Notes: generated by a model not told the origin, from the sequence alone. Positions 6,745 to 15,929 are shown, counted from the first letter of the stretch. The stretch: DNA of 64,000 nt from Lactobacillaceae bacterium (GCA_031271345.1 JAISVX010000002.1:1-64000), one strand, 5' to 3'. Program-made: numbers and translations.

Positions 6745-7707
6745 TTATTTTTCTCTTTTCTTAAATGTAGCTTCAATAAGATTGTTTGTGCTTAAATCGA
6801 CAGCACTATTAATAAAAACTCTACTTGTTGCCCTTTCGGCTCCCCTCCCATATAATCTATTTCCAATATTTTTACCAATAATTCCTCCTGCAACACCCAT
6901 TCCTATATTTATAGCATAGTCACTATCTTCTTCACTGACACCAACGCCATATATACCTCCTGTTACAGTAGCTTCAATTAAGTTTTTTCTGCTCTTTATC
7001 TCTAGTGGAGCTGTTTTAGCAGTTTTACTAAGTTTAACAGGGCTAAATACTGCGCCTAATGTTTCTGCAGCTGTTGAAATTATAGGAGCTTTTTCTTTTC
7101 CTTCTTTCAGATGAGCTCTCCTTTCATCTCTTTGGGATTTATATCCTTCTTTAAAAGCGTCAACAAATCCTCTTTCTGGATTATAAATATTCTTAGGTAA
7201 ATCAGGATATTTTTCTGCTAAATGAGGTTGAATCTTGGTATAAATTTTATCACTGCCTTTTGCTATAACATGACCAGCGCCATTAAGCAATCCCTCAATC
7301 TCATCAGAGAAGCCTAAAGAATATCCCTGAGATGCAGCTGCTAGCCCATAAACAGCTTTATCATAATTGCTTACTTCTACCTTTGCTGGAGGTTCATAAG
7401 GTTCTGCTGTGCATCGGCAATTAAAGTGACCATTGCCTCTTTCTGCAGGAAATACCCATTTATTATCTTTGCGTTCAGTCTTTAATTCATTGAGTAATTT
7501 AAGAGCGCCTTTGCCAAAAGGTCTAATCTGTTTGCCAGTTTTTGTTTCTTCAAATCTGAAACATTGATTTGTAAAATCTATACTACCTGCTGTTAAAAGG
7601 TTTACTGATACATAAAATACTAAATCAAAAATCCTCTTGCCCCATACTTGATTTATTAAACAATTAAAAGGTGGATTTTTGTTTTTCATGCGTATATTAT
7701 AAATCAT
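6745..7707 (-). pseudogene. Chimeric prophage remnant: integrase fragment joined to a head-protein C-terminus
   Basis: The 320-aa frame is a mosaic. Residues about 20-40 repeat part of the small membrane gene (IFDLVFYVSV). Residues about 41-95 are the catalytic-domain middle of a tyrosine recombinase (EETKTGKQIRPFGK, then WVFPAERGNGHF). The next residues switch to HFNCRCTAEPYEPP, the cysteine motif ending MuF/gp7-type phage head morphogenesis proteins, and the rest (SLGFSDEIEG, later Gly/Ala-rich repeats) resembles phage structural proteins. The recombinase Arg-His-Tyr active site is missing. The frame starts 19 bp from the divergent patatin gene, leaving no room for its own promoter, so I call it a pseudogene. 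Confidence 0.6.
7603..7632. repeat. 30-bp imperfect direct repeat, copy 2
   Basis: Partner of 6627-6656 (26 of 30 identical). Here it encodes IFDLVFYVSV inside the chimeric frame, just before the integrase-derived segment. Confidence 0.6.
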
Positions 7708-7726
7708 TAATAAAATAGGTGGCGAT

Positions 7727-8575
7727 ATGAAGACAGGTTTGGTTTTAGAAGGCGGCGCGAAGCGCGGAATATATACGGCGGGAGTTCTTGATGTTCTTCT
7801 CGAAAACGAAATTATGCCGGATGGCGTAATCGGTGTTTCCGCGGGAGCAATACATGGGGCTTCTTATGTTTCAAAGCAGGCGGGAAGAAGCATTCGCTAT
7901 AATATGAAATATGGCAACGACTACCGCTTTATGAGCTGGCGTTCGTGGTTTGAAACCGGCGATATGGTCGATGAAAAATTCAGCTATCATGAGCTTCCCG
8001 AAAAACTTGACCCGTTTGACAATGAAACCTTTATGGAATCTAAAACCAAGTTTTATGTCACCTGTTCAAACCTGGAAACAGGCAGGGCAGAACATATACA
8101 CTGTACGGATTTGTTTAAGCAGATTGATTATTTAAGAGCCTCGGCTTCAATGCCGTTTGTCTCAAGAATAGTCGATGTCGGAGGAAAAAAACTCCTTGAC
8201 GGCGGAATATCCGACGGTATTCCTCTAAAAGCTTTCATCGATATGGGTTACGACAGGTGCATCGTCGTCCAGACCCGCATGGCTGGTTATCGCAAAGAGC
8301 CAAACAAAATAATGAATTTTTTGGCAAAAATTAAATATCGCAAATATCCCAAATTTGTTGAAGCAATAAAAACAAGATACAAAAATTATAATGACGAGCT
8401 TGATTATATTGATGATATGAATAAAAAAGGGCTGGCTTTTGTCATTAGACCAAGCAAATATGTCAAAGTTAAAAGAATGGAACAGGATCTTGGCAAAGTA
8501 AAAGAGATGTACGAGCTTGGAAGAAGCGACGCTTTGAGAGAGTTAAACAATATAAGAAAGTTTTTCGGAGCATAA
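7727..8575 (+). CDS. Patatin-like phospholipase
   Basis: A 282-aa patatin-family lipid acyl hydrolase. All family landmarks are present: the N-terminal oxyanion loop LEGGAKRG (residues 7-14), the nucleophile elbow G-V-S-A-G with Ser38, and the catalytic DGG with Asp158. No signal peptide, so cytoplasmic or membrane-peripheral. A TAGGTGG ribosome site precedes the ATG. It ends one base before the convergent adenosylhomocysteinase-like gene, leaving no room for a terminator. Length and the RGIYTAGVL motif fit the bacterial YjjU-type subgroup. The natural substrate is unknown. Confidence 0.9.
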   Translation: MKTGLVLEGGAKRGIYTAGVLDVLLENEIMPDGVIGVSAGAIHGASYVSKQAGRSIRYNMKYGNDYRFMSWRSWFETGDMVDEKFSYHELPEKLDPFDNETFMESKTKFYVTCSNLETGRAEHIHCTDLFKQIDYLRASASMPFVSRIVDVGGKKLLDGGISDGIPLKAFIDMGYDRCIVVQTRMAGYRKEPNKIMNFLAKIKYRKYPKFVEAIKTRYKNYNDELDYIDDMNKKGLAFVIRPSKYVKVKRMEQDLGKVKEMYELGRSDALRELNNIRKFFGA

Positions 8576-8576
8576 T

Positions 8577-9758
8577 CTAAACGTTGCTCAACCCTTTATC
8601 GCTCATTTGTTTCAAGAACATGGTGTTTTCTTTTTTGGTGTTTCCGATAACGCTTTTTTGAAAATCTTTCAGCATAGAGATTACATCTTTATCATAAAGA
8701 GTGTTTATTCCCTCATAGTCGTCTTGCAGTCTTTCCAAACTCGCCGCGCTTTTTATCAGTCCCGCCATTGTCAGATATATATACGGCGAAATAGTTTCGC
8801 TTTGCTCGTCTGGAAACATAAAATTTGCGGAATTTCCCTCGTTAATAAAAGTAATGTCTGGTCTTTTGGCAAAGAAATCCTGAGGCGGCAGTTTCCCAAA
8901 ATTAAATTCGTCTTCCGCCGAGGTGCAGGAAGAAAGATATGCCCCGTGTTTGATGAAAGCCAGGCTTTGGATGTCTATAGAGCCGTTGCCGGTCGCGCAT
9001 ATCAAAACATCGGATTTTCTTAAGACGGATTCTTTGGTTATCTGAGCGTCTAATCCTCTAAATATGGCTATCTTATTAGAATTGCGGTTGTAATCAAATG
9101 TTAAAACCTCTAAATCTTCATTGTTTTGCAAAAAGTTTATTGCTCCTCTGCCGACCTTGCCAAGCCCCAATACGCCGAAGGTCATTCCTTTATAGTCCTT
9201 GCCTTCGTTTTTGAGATATTTTAAAGTACTTTCTGCGATTGACCTGCCGATTAAATAATCTTCAAAATCTTTTATTTTGCTGCGGGCGATGGAGGTTAGG
9301 GGAATTGTGTTTTCTGGAAATTCTTCCACCGCTTTTTCATATTTTTGCAAGCCGTTTTCGGTGTCTTCAACAATGCCGATTATATTCAGTTCGCTGTTGT
9401 TAAGTCCACGCAGTATTGGGGCAAAATATCCGCCCATGTCGATAATTATGGCTTTTTTATCTTTAAGAACCGGCGATAATTTGTTTTTTATAAAGTCATT
9501 GTCTTTTATGTCTTGTTTTTTTATATCTAAAAGGTTTATATTTCGGTTTTCGAGGGCTTTTAATGATTTCACGTCTTGTTTTGTGCCTTTAGGGATAACC
9601 CCGATAATCTCGCCGTGTTTTTTTAATACGTCTATAAGCGGGACGACATTTTGAACAACATGGGAAACTATTAAAAAAGACCTGTCTAACCCTGCTTCAA
9701 AGTCCAAAGCAGAATGTTCCATAAAATCTATAGATTTTTGCAGTAATGATTTTTTCAT
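8577..9758 (-). CDS. Adenosylhomocysteinase-like NAD-binding protein
   Basis: A 393-aa protein related to the S-adenosylhomocysteine hydrolase family. Residues 129-141 (VEDTENGLQKYE) match the family's conserved segment and G198-x-G200-x-x-G203 is the dinucleotide-binding loop of the NAD domain. A DMGGYFAP motif sits near residue 107. It is shorter than true SahH (about 430-470 aa) and the N-terminal substrate region is divergent, so S-adenosylhomocysteine hydrolysis is not assured. Transcribed alone on the minus strand; convergent with the patatin gene. Confidence 0.65.
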   Translation of the reverse strand: MKKSLLQKSIDFMEHSALDFEAGLDRSFLIVSHVVQNVVPLIDVLKKHGEIIGVIPKGTKQDVKSLKALENRNINLLDIKKQDIKDNDFIKNKLSPVLKDKKAIIIDMGGYFAPILRGLNNSELNIIGIVEDTENGLQKYEKAVEEFPENTIPLTSIARSKIKDFEDYLIGRSIAESTLKYLKNEGKDYKGMTFGVLGLGKVGRGAINFLQNNEDLEVLTFDYNRNSNKIAIFRGLDAQITKESVLRKSDVLICATGNGSIDIQSLAFIKHGAYLSSCTSAEDEFNFGKLPPQDFFAKRPDITFINEGNSANFMFPDEQSETISPYIYLTMAGLIKSAASLERLQDDYEGINTLYDKDVISMLKDFQKSVIGNTKKENTMFLKQMSDKGLSNV

Positions 9759-9806
9759 AGAAAGAATTTATCACAAATCACGGTTTTAATCAACAGCAAA
9801 ACAAAA

Positions 9807-10463
9807 TCAAGACGTTTTGGTTAAAGTAAAACCATGGTGCGCCAAAATTTTGCCGCTGTCCACATAGTCAACCCAGTCGCCCAATGTCTGCATTAAGTCA
9901 TAAGCGGCGTTGTCAATGGCGGCGCGGTTTTTGGTTTTTGGATACACTTCAAGTTCTTTTGATATAATGCCGAGTTTTTTCGCAATTCTAAGCAAATCCC
10001 TAATCTGTTCATTTGGAAGAACGCTCATGTTTGAGTCTTTATATAAAAGATTGGTTATCTGGTTTTTATATCCTTTGAGTGTTTCGGCGAGTTCAGGTTT
10101 GATTTTCATGTTTTTTCTTATATCTTTTTTTTCCATATCAAGGAACTGTTCCAGATTATCCTCGTTTAATTCTTCGGTAATGCTCATACTGTTTTTTACG
10201 TCGTTTATTATGTCGATAATAAAATAGTTTAGTTCAAAAACGAGCTGGGAAAGCAGAGTATTTTTGAGGTTTCTGTTGCATATTTCGTCAACAACTTCAT
10301 AGCATATAAAAACAAGCGGCACGCTGACCAATCCTGATGCGACATTTATAATTAAGTTGTTCAGTCCGTCGTCTTTAACAATATATTGCGCGCATAAATA
10401 TATTACAATTCCTGCAAACAAGGCAATTACATAAGGCGTTACCCTGAGTATAAATGTTTTCAT
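9807..10463 (-). CDS. Membrane protein of unknown function
   Basis: Not recognised. The 218-aa product has two N-terminal transmembrane helices (about residues 7-27 and 35-58) and a long cytoplasmic helical domain with many acidic and basic residues. The start is supported by a TAGGAAC ribosome site. It has its own upstream gap of 72 bp after the glycosyltransferase gene, which contains a short TTGAT/ATCAA palindrome. Codon use matches neighbours. I see no catalytic motif. Confidence 0.6.
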   Translation of the reverse strand: MKTFILRVTPYVIALFAGIVIYLCAQYIVKDDGLNNLIINVASGLVSVPLVFICYEVVDEICNRNLKNTLLSQLVFELNYFIIDIINDVKNSMSITEELNEDNLEQFLDMEKKDIRKNMKIKPELAETLKGYKNQITNLLYKDSNMSVLPNEQIRDLLRIAKKLGIISKELEVYPKTKNRAAIDNAAYDLMQTLGDWVDYVDSGKILAHHGFTLTKTS

Positions 10464-10535
10464 TTTAAGTTCCTAAGTTGTTTACGACCTCTACTTTTCA
10501 AAATAATAGTTATTTTGATATAATCAATAGGAATT

Positions 10536-11573
10536 CTAAAACAGTTTTTTGAATATTCTGCTTATGAAAGAGCTTTTTTCAGACTTTCCAGAAATGGCAT
10601 TTATCATGCTTTCATGGAAACCGTTAATCTTTAAAGCATAACGCGTGACATCTGGTCTTAAAAATATGCTTCTGACCATCAGAAACAATTCGTGTTTGGA
10701 AATTGACTTCATAAATTTGTCGTTATATTCTTTTATAATCGGCTGCAAAGTAGGAGAACTGTGGTAAAAGACCCAAAACAAATGATTCGCCTTAAAAACA
10801 TAATATGCCGACATTACTTCAGGAGGGAAAGGCGGATTCTTTTCAAAATATTCCTCGCATTCCTCAAAAGCCTTCGGTGCCAGTATACGAAGCTTATCGT
10901 TTGGTTTGGACAGCACGGAATTAAACGTGCAGTATCTTAGCAAAGCGCCTTCCTTTATATGAATTTTTTGCGCGGAGCAAAGCGCCCTGATATGAATCGG
11001 AATATCTTCATGACTGCGCTCATTAAGGAACCTGATATTGTTTTCAATCAAAAAATCGCGCCTGAAAAGTTTATTCCATACGAGGTGTGAAGTTGTTAAA
11101 ATGTCGGGATAATCTCTTGCCGTAAAATCTGTTTTTGGAGCGTTGCGATATATGAAAGCATCCATTTTATGCATGCTTTCAGGCTTTAATTTTGGGTCCG
11201 GCAGGTGTTCGTAGTCAAAAATTATTATGTCGATATTTTGGTTTAATAATTCTGGCGTAATATTTTGCGCTGCGCTTTCTGGAACAATGTCGTCAGCGTC
11301 GACAAACCAGATATATTTGCCTTTGGCTTCAATCAGCCCTTTGTTTCTGGTTGGTCCCAAACCGGCGTTTTCGTGAAAAACAGTTCTCACAAAAGAATGT
11401 TTTTTGACATACTGCTCCAAAATCTCCGCTGTGCGGTCGGTCGAGCCGTCATTAACTATCAGCAGCTCATGGCTTACTTTTCCGCCATATCTGAAACTTT
11501 CCAGCAGCGAGTCCAGCATTTTTTCAACGGTTTTTTCGCCGTTGTAAACGGCCATGACAATGCTTAAGTCCAC
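10536..11573 (-). CDS. Family 2 glycosyltransferase
   Basis: A 345-aa GT-A fold glycosyltransferase (GT2). It shows the nucleotide-sugar motif (MAVYNGEKTVEKML, residues 7-20), NDGSTD near 41-46, and the metal-binding D-A-D-D near residue 92, followed by a less conserved acceptor domain. It likely adds a sugar to a surface polysaccharide; donor and acceptor are unknown. The start is GTG at 11573, 3 nt after the stop of the beta-barrel gene, so the two are cotranscribed. A capsule or LPS cluster is not present here, which leaves the target open. Confidence 0.87.
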   Translation of the reverse strand: MDLSIVMAVYNGEKTVEKMLDSLLESFRYGGKVSHELLIVNDGSTDRTAEILEQYVKKHSFVRTVFHENAGLGPTRNKGLIEAKGKYIWFVDADDIVPESAAQNITPELLNQNIDIIIFDYEHLPDPKLKPESMHKMDAFIYRNAPKTDFTARDYPDILTTSHLVWNKLFRRDFLIENNIRFLNERSHEDIPIHIRALCSAQKIHIKEGALLRYCTFNSVLSKPNDKLRILAPKAFEECEEYFEKNPPFPPEVMSAYYVFKANHLFWVFYHSSPTLQPIIKEYNDKFMKSISKHELFLMVRSIFLRPDVTRYALKINGFHESMINAISGKSEKSSFISRIFKKLF

Positions 11574-11576
11574 GTT

Positions 11577-12677
11577 TTAGAATACTTTTCTTAAAGACAG
11601 GTGAGCTGTCCAGCCTTTGCGGAGTCCTACATATCCTTGTCCGCCGACATCGAAAGTCAAACCTTTGAGAGGCGTATTCATCATAACTCCGGCTTCAAAT
11701 ATGCCGGTATCGCCTTTTAGTGTCGGGCTGTCCTCTTTTATACCGTTGACGCGGATTTCGGCTTTGCCTTTGTATTCATGTTCCCATGCCGCGCCGATAT
11801 ACGGGCTGTAGTAACTGCATGGTTGGTAATAGCTAAGCCGCATTCCCAGACGGCTGCGCAGCGAATCAATATCGTCAAATTTTATTCTGTTGCTGTTAAC
11901 TGCGATTTTGTCGCCTTCCTGATGTGTCCAGATTAATTTGGCATAACTGTTTAATTCCCAGTTTGGTTTTAACTGATGACGATAGCCTGCGCCTCCAGCC
12001 GCTCCATAATATAGGCTGTCAGTATCGTAGGAAGCTGGCTGACCGTTTATGTTTGCGCTTGAAAAATCTGTTTCCGTATATCCGGCTCTGACTGACGCTT
12101 CAGTATATATGCCGCTGGCAAGCTCATAGCTGCCCATGACGCCGCCGCCATAATACTCCGTATCGCCCCCGCCGTATACGGAAGGTGCGTTGTTAAAACT
12201 GTTGAAAGTATCAAAATCTCCTAATCCTGCTTCCGCAAAAGCCGCCGCGACCAGAGTATTTCCATTGCTGAGGTTAAACCCTTTTGCCACGCCGCCGACA
12301 AATGAAAAGCCGTCGACGTCTATATGAGAGCCGGTATTATATTTCGAGCTGCCGCCGTTTGTCGCTGCAAAGGCAGATAAAGCGCCGCTGTCCAAGGAGC
12401 TTTTGGCTTCAAACATGCCGTAGTCGATAAGCGTGTCATAGCCTTGGTTTAAGCTTACGATGCCGGTAAGCATGCCTTCCGCGTAAGGTTTAAAGAATAA
12501 GGCGCCATCATCGCCGCCGAAGCCGCCGCTTCCCCCGAAGCTCTCGCTGCCGCTCAGACCTTTATTAACTCCTCCGACAATATATAAATCATCGGCGGAA
12601 GCATTGAAAAACGACAAAAGATAAGAAATCAACACCAATGTGGAAGATAGAATTCTTGATAATATTTTTTTAATCAT
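11577..12677 (-). CDS. Outer-membrane beta-barrel (autotransporter-type) protein
   Basis: A 366-aa secreted protein with a signal peptide (cleavage after NASA, about residue 27), a Gly-rich segment, then alternating aromatic/polar strands typical of an autotransporter beta-domain, ending in Phe as expected for BAM recognition. There is almost no passenger domain, so it is likely a free-standing barrel. The ATG at 12677 is chosen because AAAGG lies 8 nt upstream; a TTG six bases earlier is an alternative. It is followed directly by a glycosyltransferase, which might modify it or simply share the promoter. Confidence 0.8.
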   Translation of the reverse strand: MIKKILSRILSSTLVLISYLLSFFNASADDLYIVGGVNKGLSGSESFGGSGGFGGDDGALFFKPYAEGMLTGIVSLNQGYDTLIDYGMFEAKSSLDSGALSAFAATNGGSSKYNTGSHIDVDGFSFVGGVAKGFNLSNGNTLVAAAFAEAGLGDFDTFNSFNNAPSVYGGGDTEYYGGGVMGSYELASGIYTEASVRAGYTETDFSSANINGQPASYDTDSLYYGAAGGAGYRHQLKPNWELNSYAKLIWTHQEGDKIAVNSNRIKFDDIDSLRSRLGMRLSYYQPCSYYSPYIGAAWEHEYKGKAEIRVNGIKEDSPTLKGDTGIFEAGVMMNTPLKGLTFDVGGQGYVGLRKGWTAHLSLRKVF

Positions 12678-12765
12678 AAGCAAAACCTTTATAAGTTAGA
12701 ATAATACATTCAGAACATAATATAAAATTTTTAATATAAAGTCTACAATAATTAAAAATAAATGG

Positions 12766-12793
12766 TTGAAAACTCTTTGTTAAATAGTACTAT
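12766..12793 (+). promoter_or_regulatory. Putative promoter of murI
   Basis: TTGAAA (12766-12771) and TACTAT (12788-12793) with a 16-bp spacer, about 38 bp before the GTG start. Confidence 0.35.
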
Positions 12794-12830
12794 TGGGCAT
12801 TAAATAAAATAAGAGGAATAATGTTATAAA

Positions 12831-13619
12831 GTGAAAATAGGCGTTTTTGATTCAGGGTTGGGCGGTTTGATAATTACTAAGTCGTTTTTACGGGAGCTTG
12901 GCGATTATGATTATTTGTATTTTGGCGATACGAAAAATCTTCCTTATGGGGATAAAATATCCTCAGAGGTTTTAATGCTTTCTATCAGAGCGGTGGAGTT
13001 TTTGATAAAAAACAACTGCAAAATAATAATATTTGCCTGTAATACGGCGTCTTCAATCGCCCTCAGATACGTTCAACAGATATATATTCCTCAATATTAT
13101 CCAAATATAAAAGTGTTGGGCGTCATTGTTCCGACGGTGGAAGAGGCGATAGCTTCTTCAAAAAAGAAAATTGGGGTGACGGCTACAAATTCAACTATAA
13201 ATTCTCATATTTATAATATTGAGATAAAAAAAATAAACCCCGATATTAAAGTTCAGGAACTTGCGACGCCAAAACTGGTTCCCGCAATAGAAAACGATGA
13301 TTTTATTCTGGCGGACAGCCTGGTCCAAGATTATGTAAAATCTTTTTCAAACATTGACAGCATAATCCTTGGCTGTACTCATTATCCTCTGCTCAAAGAA
13401 TGTTTTCGCAAATATCTTCCAGAAAAAGTACAGGTAATTTCACAGGATGAGTTTATGGGAGAAAAACTTAAGAAATATTTGCACAACCACCCGGAAATAG
13501 AGACAAAACTTACGAAAAACGCAGAAAGAGAATTTCTGGTGAGTCAAAAAAACAAATATTATGAAGCTGTTGCCGGCAAAATAATTTCAGGCATAAAGAT
13601 TAAAGAAGTTAAGATATAA
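12831..13619 (+). CDS. murI: Glutamate racemase
   Basis: A 262-aa cytoplasmic racemase making D-glutamate for peptidoglycan. The two catalytic cysteines are C70 (FACNTAS) and C182 (GCTHYP), and the substrate-binding DSGLGG opens the protein. The start is a GTG: the codon before it is a stop. An AGAGG site lies 14 nt upstream, unusually far, and a two-codon ORF (ATG TTA TAA, 12821-12829) sits between it and the GTG, which may affect initiation. It ends at a terminator shared with pgpA. Confidence 0.93.
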   Translation: MKIGVFDSGLGGLIITKSFLRELGDYDYLYFGDTKNLPYGDKISSEVLMLSIRAVEFLIKNNCKIIIFACNTASSIALRYVQQIYIPQYYPNIKVLGVIVPTVEEAIASSKKKIGVTATNSTINSHIYNIEIKKINPDIKVQELATPKLVPAIENDDFILADSLVQDYVKSFSNIDSIILGCTHYPLLKECFRKYLPEKVQVISQDEFMGEKLKKYLHNHPEIETKLTKNAEREFLVSQKNKYYEAVAGKIISGIKIKEVKI

Positions 13620-13621
13620 AA

Positions 13622-13650
13622 AAAGCCTGCCGTAAGGGCAGGCTTTAAAA
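13622..13650. terminator. Bidirectional terminator between murI and pgpA
   Basis: A 10-bp stem (AAAGCCTGCC with GGCAGGCTTT, 13622-13631 and 13637-13646), 5-nt loop, A and T flanks on both sides. Confidence 0.85.
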
Positions 13651-13659
13651 GATTTTATC

Positions 13660-14136
13660 TTACTGCATAAAAACATAGTAGCAGATACAATATAAAACTC
13701 CTCCGGCAAGCAGTCCGGCAATGACGTCATCAAGCATAACGCCCCAGGCATTTTTCATCTTGTCAAAATATTTTACAGGTCCGAATTTGACAATGTCAAA
13801 AAATCTGAACAGCACAAATCCTGCCAGATAAATCCACCAGTTATGCATTGTGTGGTTAAGATACGGAGTGACAAAAGAAAAAGTAGTCAGCACGCCGACA
13901 GTTTCGTCAATCACAACTTCTGAAGGGTCTTTCTCATCACTGTCTTTGATAACTTCGTTTGTTGCCCATACGCCGACAAAAAACAGCAGCGCGGCAGCGG
14001 CAACAAGACCATAAATTCCAGAAAAATACGCTAAAAGAATAGCAAGAGGAATTGTTCCTGTCGAACCGAAAGTTCCTGGTGCTTTTGCAGCTAATCCTGA
14101 TCCAAACCATGTTGCTATAATATTGCTAAATTTCAT
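13660..14136 (-). CDS. pgpA: Phosphatidylglycerophosphatase A
   Basis: A 158-aa inner-membrane phosphatase that converts phosphatidylglycerophosphate to phosphatidylglycerol. Conserved blocks are visible: KAPGTFGS (18-25), DPSEVVIDE (69-77), RFFDIVKFGPVKYFD and GVMLDDVIAGL. Length is typical. It lies 21 bp after gpsA on the same strand, so the operon supplies two steps of glycerophospholipid synthesis. Confidence 0.93.
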   Translation of the reverse strand: MKFSNIIATWFGSGLAAKAPGTFGSTGTIPLAILLAYFSGIYGLVAAAALLFFVGVWATNEVIKDSDEKDPSEVVIDETVGVLTTFSFVTPYLNHTMHNWWIYLAGFVLFRFFDIVKFGPVKYFDKMKNAWGVMLDDVIAGLLAGGVLYCICYYVFMQ

Positions 14137-14157
14137 TTTTTTCTTCCTTAATTATTA

Positions 14158-15126
14158 TTAGAATTCTTGTTTAAGTTCTCGAGAGAACATTGACTTAATA
14201 GTTTCTTTTATATCGGCTTTTTCATAAATAACTTTATATAAAGCCTGAGATATTGGCATATCAATATTTTCTTTGTCAGCAATGTCTTTTACCGCTTTCA
14301 AGGTATATACGCCCTCAGCCAGTTTTTCAAACTTTTCTCCTTTGACAAAAAGCTCGCCAAACGTTCTATTTTGGCTGTGTTTAGAAAATAAAGTCGCCTC
14401 ATAATCGCCTAAATGGGACAATCCATAGGCAGTTTGTTGGTTTCCTCCAAAATGAGCAATGAATCTGCCGACTTCAATCGGCGCTCTCGCCATAAGCGCT
14501 CCCTTAAGTCCATACCAGTTTAATCCGTCCAATATGCCGGCCGCCAGACCGATGATATTTTTCATTGCGGAGCCGATTTGGTTGCCCATCATGTCTGAAC
14601 CGTAATAAAAACGAATTAAATCGCTTTGAAGCAAGTTAATAAGCTTTGCGGTTGTATCAATGTTATAACTGTCAATAACCGCGCAGGACGGAACGCCTTT
14701 AAGATAGTCTTGAACATGTCCTGGACCAGCTAAGACAGCAACTTCCACGCCGTTTTGCTTAACTTCTTCAGTGAAAATTTGCTCGATGGTTTTCGCGCTG
14801 TTTTCTTCCAAGCCTTTAATAGCGAGCAAAAATGTTTTTCCGCTTAGGTTATATCCGTTAAGCTGTTTTGCTAATCCTCTAAGGTGTTGACAGCCGATTG
14901 AAACAATTATGATGTCGTTTTCAAGAATTTTTTCCAGGTTGTCATAAAGTTCCATATTATCTGTCAGGGTAAGATAAGAATTTTTTCTAGTTTTCTGCAT
15001 TTCAATAAACGCTGGAGAATCTTTTAGATCATAGAGATAAACTTTATCGCATTTCGCATAGTTTGCCGCATACCAGCCTAAAAAGGTTCCCCATCTGCCG
15101 CATCCTATAACTGAAACTTTTTTCAT
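14158..15126 (-). CDS. gpsA: NAD(P)-dependent glycerol-3-phosphate dehydrogenase
   Basis: A 322-aa cytoplasmic enzyme reducing dihydroxyacetone phosphate to sn-glycerol-3-phosphate for phospholipids. The Rossmann motif G-C-G-R-W-G-T is at residues 8-14; LAIKGLE, LAGPGH, the KNIIGLAAGILDG segment with the catalytic Lys, and GLSHLGDYEAT follow in order. The usual GDLxxTCxSxxSRNR signature is modified to GDYEATLFSKHSQNR. AGGAG precedes the ATG. First gene of gpsA-pgpA. Confidence 0.9.
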   Translation of the reverse strand: MKKVSVIGCGRWGTFLGWYAANYAKCDKVYLYDLKDSPAFIEMQKTRKNSYLTLTDNMELYDNLEKILENDIIIVSIGCQHLRGLAKQLNGYNLSGKTFLLAIKGLEENSAKTIEQIFTEEVKQNGVEVAVLAGPGHVQDYLKGVPSCAVIDSYNIDTTAKLINLLQSDLIRFYYGSDMMGNQIGSAMKNIIGLAAGILDGLNWYGLKGALMARAPIEVGRFIAHFGGNQQTAYGLSHLGDYEATLFSKHSQNRTFGELFVKGEKFEKLAEGVYTLKAVKDIADKENIDMPISQALYKVIYEKADIKETIKSMFSRELKQEF

Positions 15127-15161
15127 AAATAACTCCTGTAGTTCTTGCTTAATATATCTCT

Positions 15162-15188
15162 ATTATATCAAAATAAGTAAAATTGCAA
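15162..15188 (-). promoter_or_regulatory. Putative gpsA-pgpA promoter
   Basis: On the minus strand a perfect TATAAT (15162-15167) lies 15 bp after TTGCAA (15183-15188). The spacer is short; the -10 is strong. About 35 bp upstream of the gpsA start. Confidence 0.4.
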
Positions 15189-15218
15189 TTTAGATTGCTC
15201 AAAAATTAACATTTAACT

Positions 15219-15587
15219 TCAACCGTCGTTCTTTACGTGCTGTCGGTTTAATATCGCATTTATGTAGTCAAACGCTTCGAAAGATTTATATGCATGGTCA
15301 AATCTTTTGTTTTCGTGTTTAAAAAAGACCTGATGGGCGATAGTTTCTATTGCATTGTCTATTTGTTTAAATGCCGCGTTATAATCTTCGTTATAACTGC
15401 TGTTTTTAGCTTTTTTGCCGACCAGAGAATGATATGCGGTTATAACCTTTACAGTTTCGTCTGCAGAGTTTTGATAACCTTTATCTTCAAGCTCGCGCAT
15501 TATGCTTGAGACAGTTTGATAAAAACACTTGTTGGCGATTATGCCTGTCTGCGTTTTATTATTGCCATCTATTATCACAGTTAACAT
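15219..15587 (-). CDS. Hypothetical cytoplasmic protein
   Basis: Not recognised. A 122-aa soluble, helix-rich protein with no signal peptide or membrane segment and several aromatic and His residues in the C-terminal half. It has its own candidate promoter and lies between gpsA and a 389-bp gene-free gap. Codon use is ordinary. I see no domain I can name. Confidence 0.55.
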   Translation of the reverse strand: MLTVIIDGNNKTQTGIIANKCFYQTVSSIMRELEDKGYQNSADETVKVITAYHSLVGKKAKNSSYNEDYNAAFKQIDNAIETIAHQVFFKHENKRFDHAYKSFEAFDYINAILNRQHVKNDG

Positions 15588-15614
15588 CCAAATTATTATG
15601 CGAAAGTGAAAAGA

Positions 15615-15643
15615 ATACTATCATAAAGCAGGCGTAAAATCAA
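15615..15643 (-). promoter_or_regulatory. Putative promoter of the 122-aa gene
   Basis: On the minus strand TTGATT (15638-15643) and TAGTAT (15615-15620) are separated by 17 bp; the start codon is about 28 bp downstream. Confidence 0.4.
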
Positions 15644-15929
15644 CATCTTTTGTGCCGCGCTTTCATGTGTCAAACTGGGGGGATTTGAATTATTTATCTT
15701 TATGCTTAGCTGCGAAAAATGGTCATCCATAACAAAGTGCAGGACGCTTTTGTTCTGCGAACCCTTGTAACCACTTTCTGAACAACTCTTTTTGTCGCTC
15801 TTTTAGCTATTCTTCTTTTTGCTCTTATTCTCATTGTTTAAAACTTTTTACAATTTAAAATAGACACTCAACTTATATAAAAATTTTTTAAAATCAACCG
15901 CAAATGAAAAAATGATTTGCCTAAAAAGT

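Noticed and set aside
15650..15900. A structured small RNA (6S, SRP or tmRNA) in the gap before secF
   Set aside because: I looked for the conserved cores on both strands and saw none; no long helix is evident.
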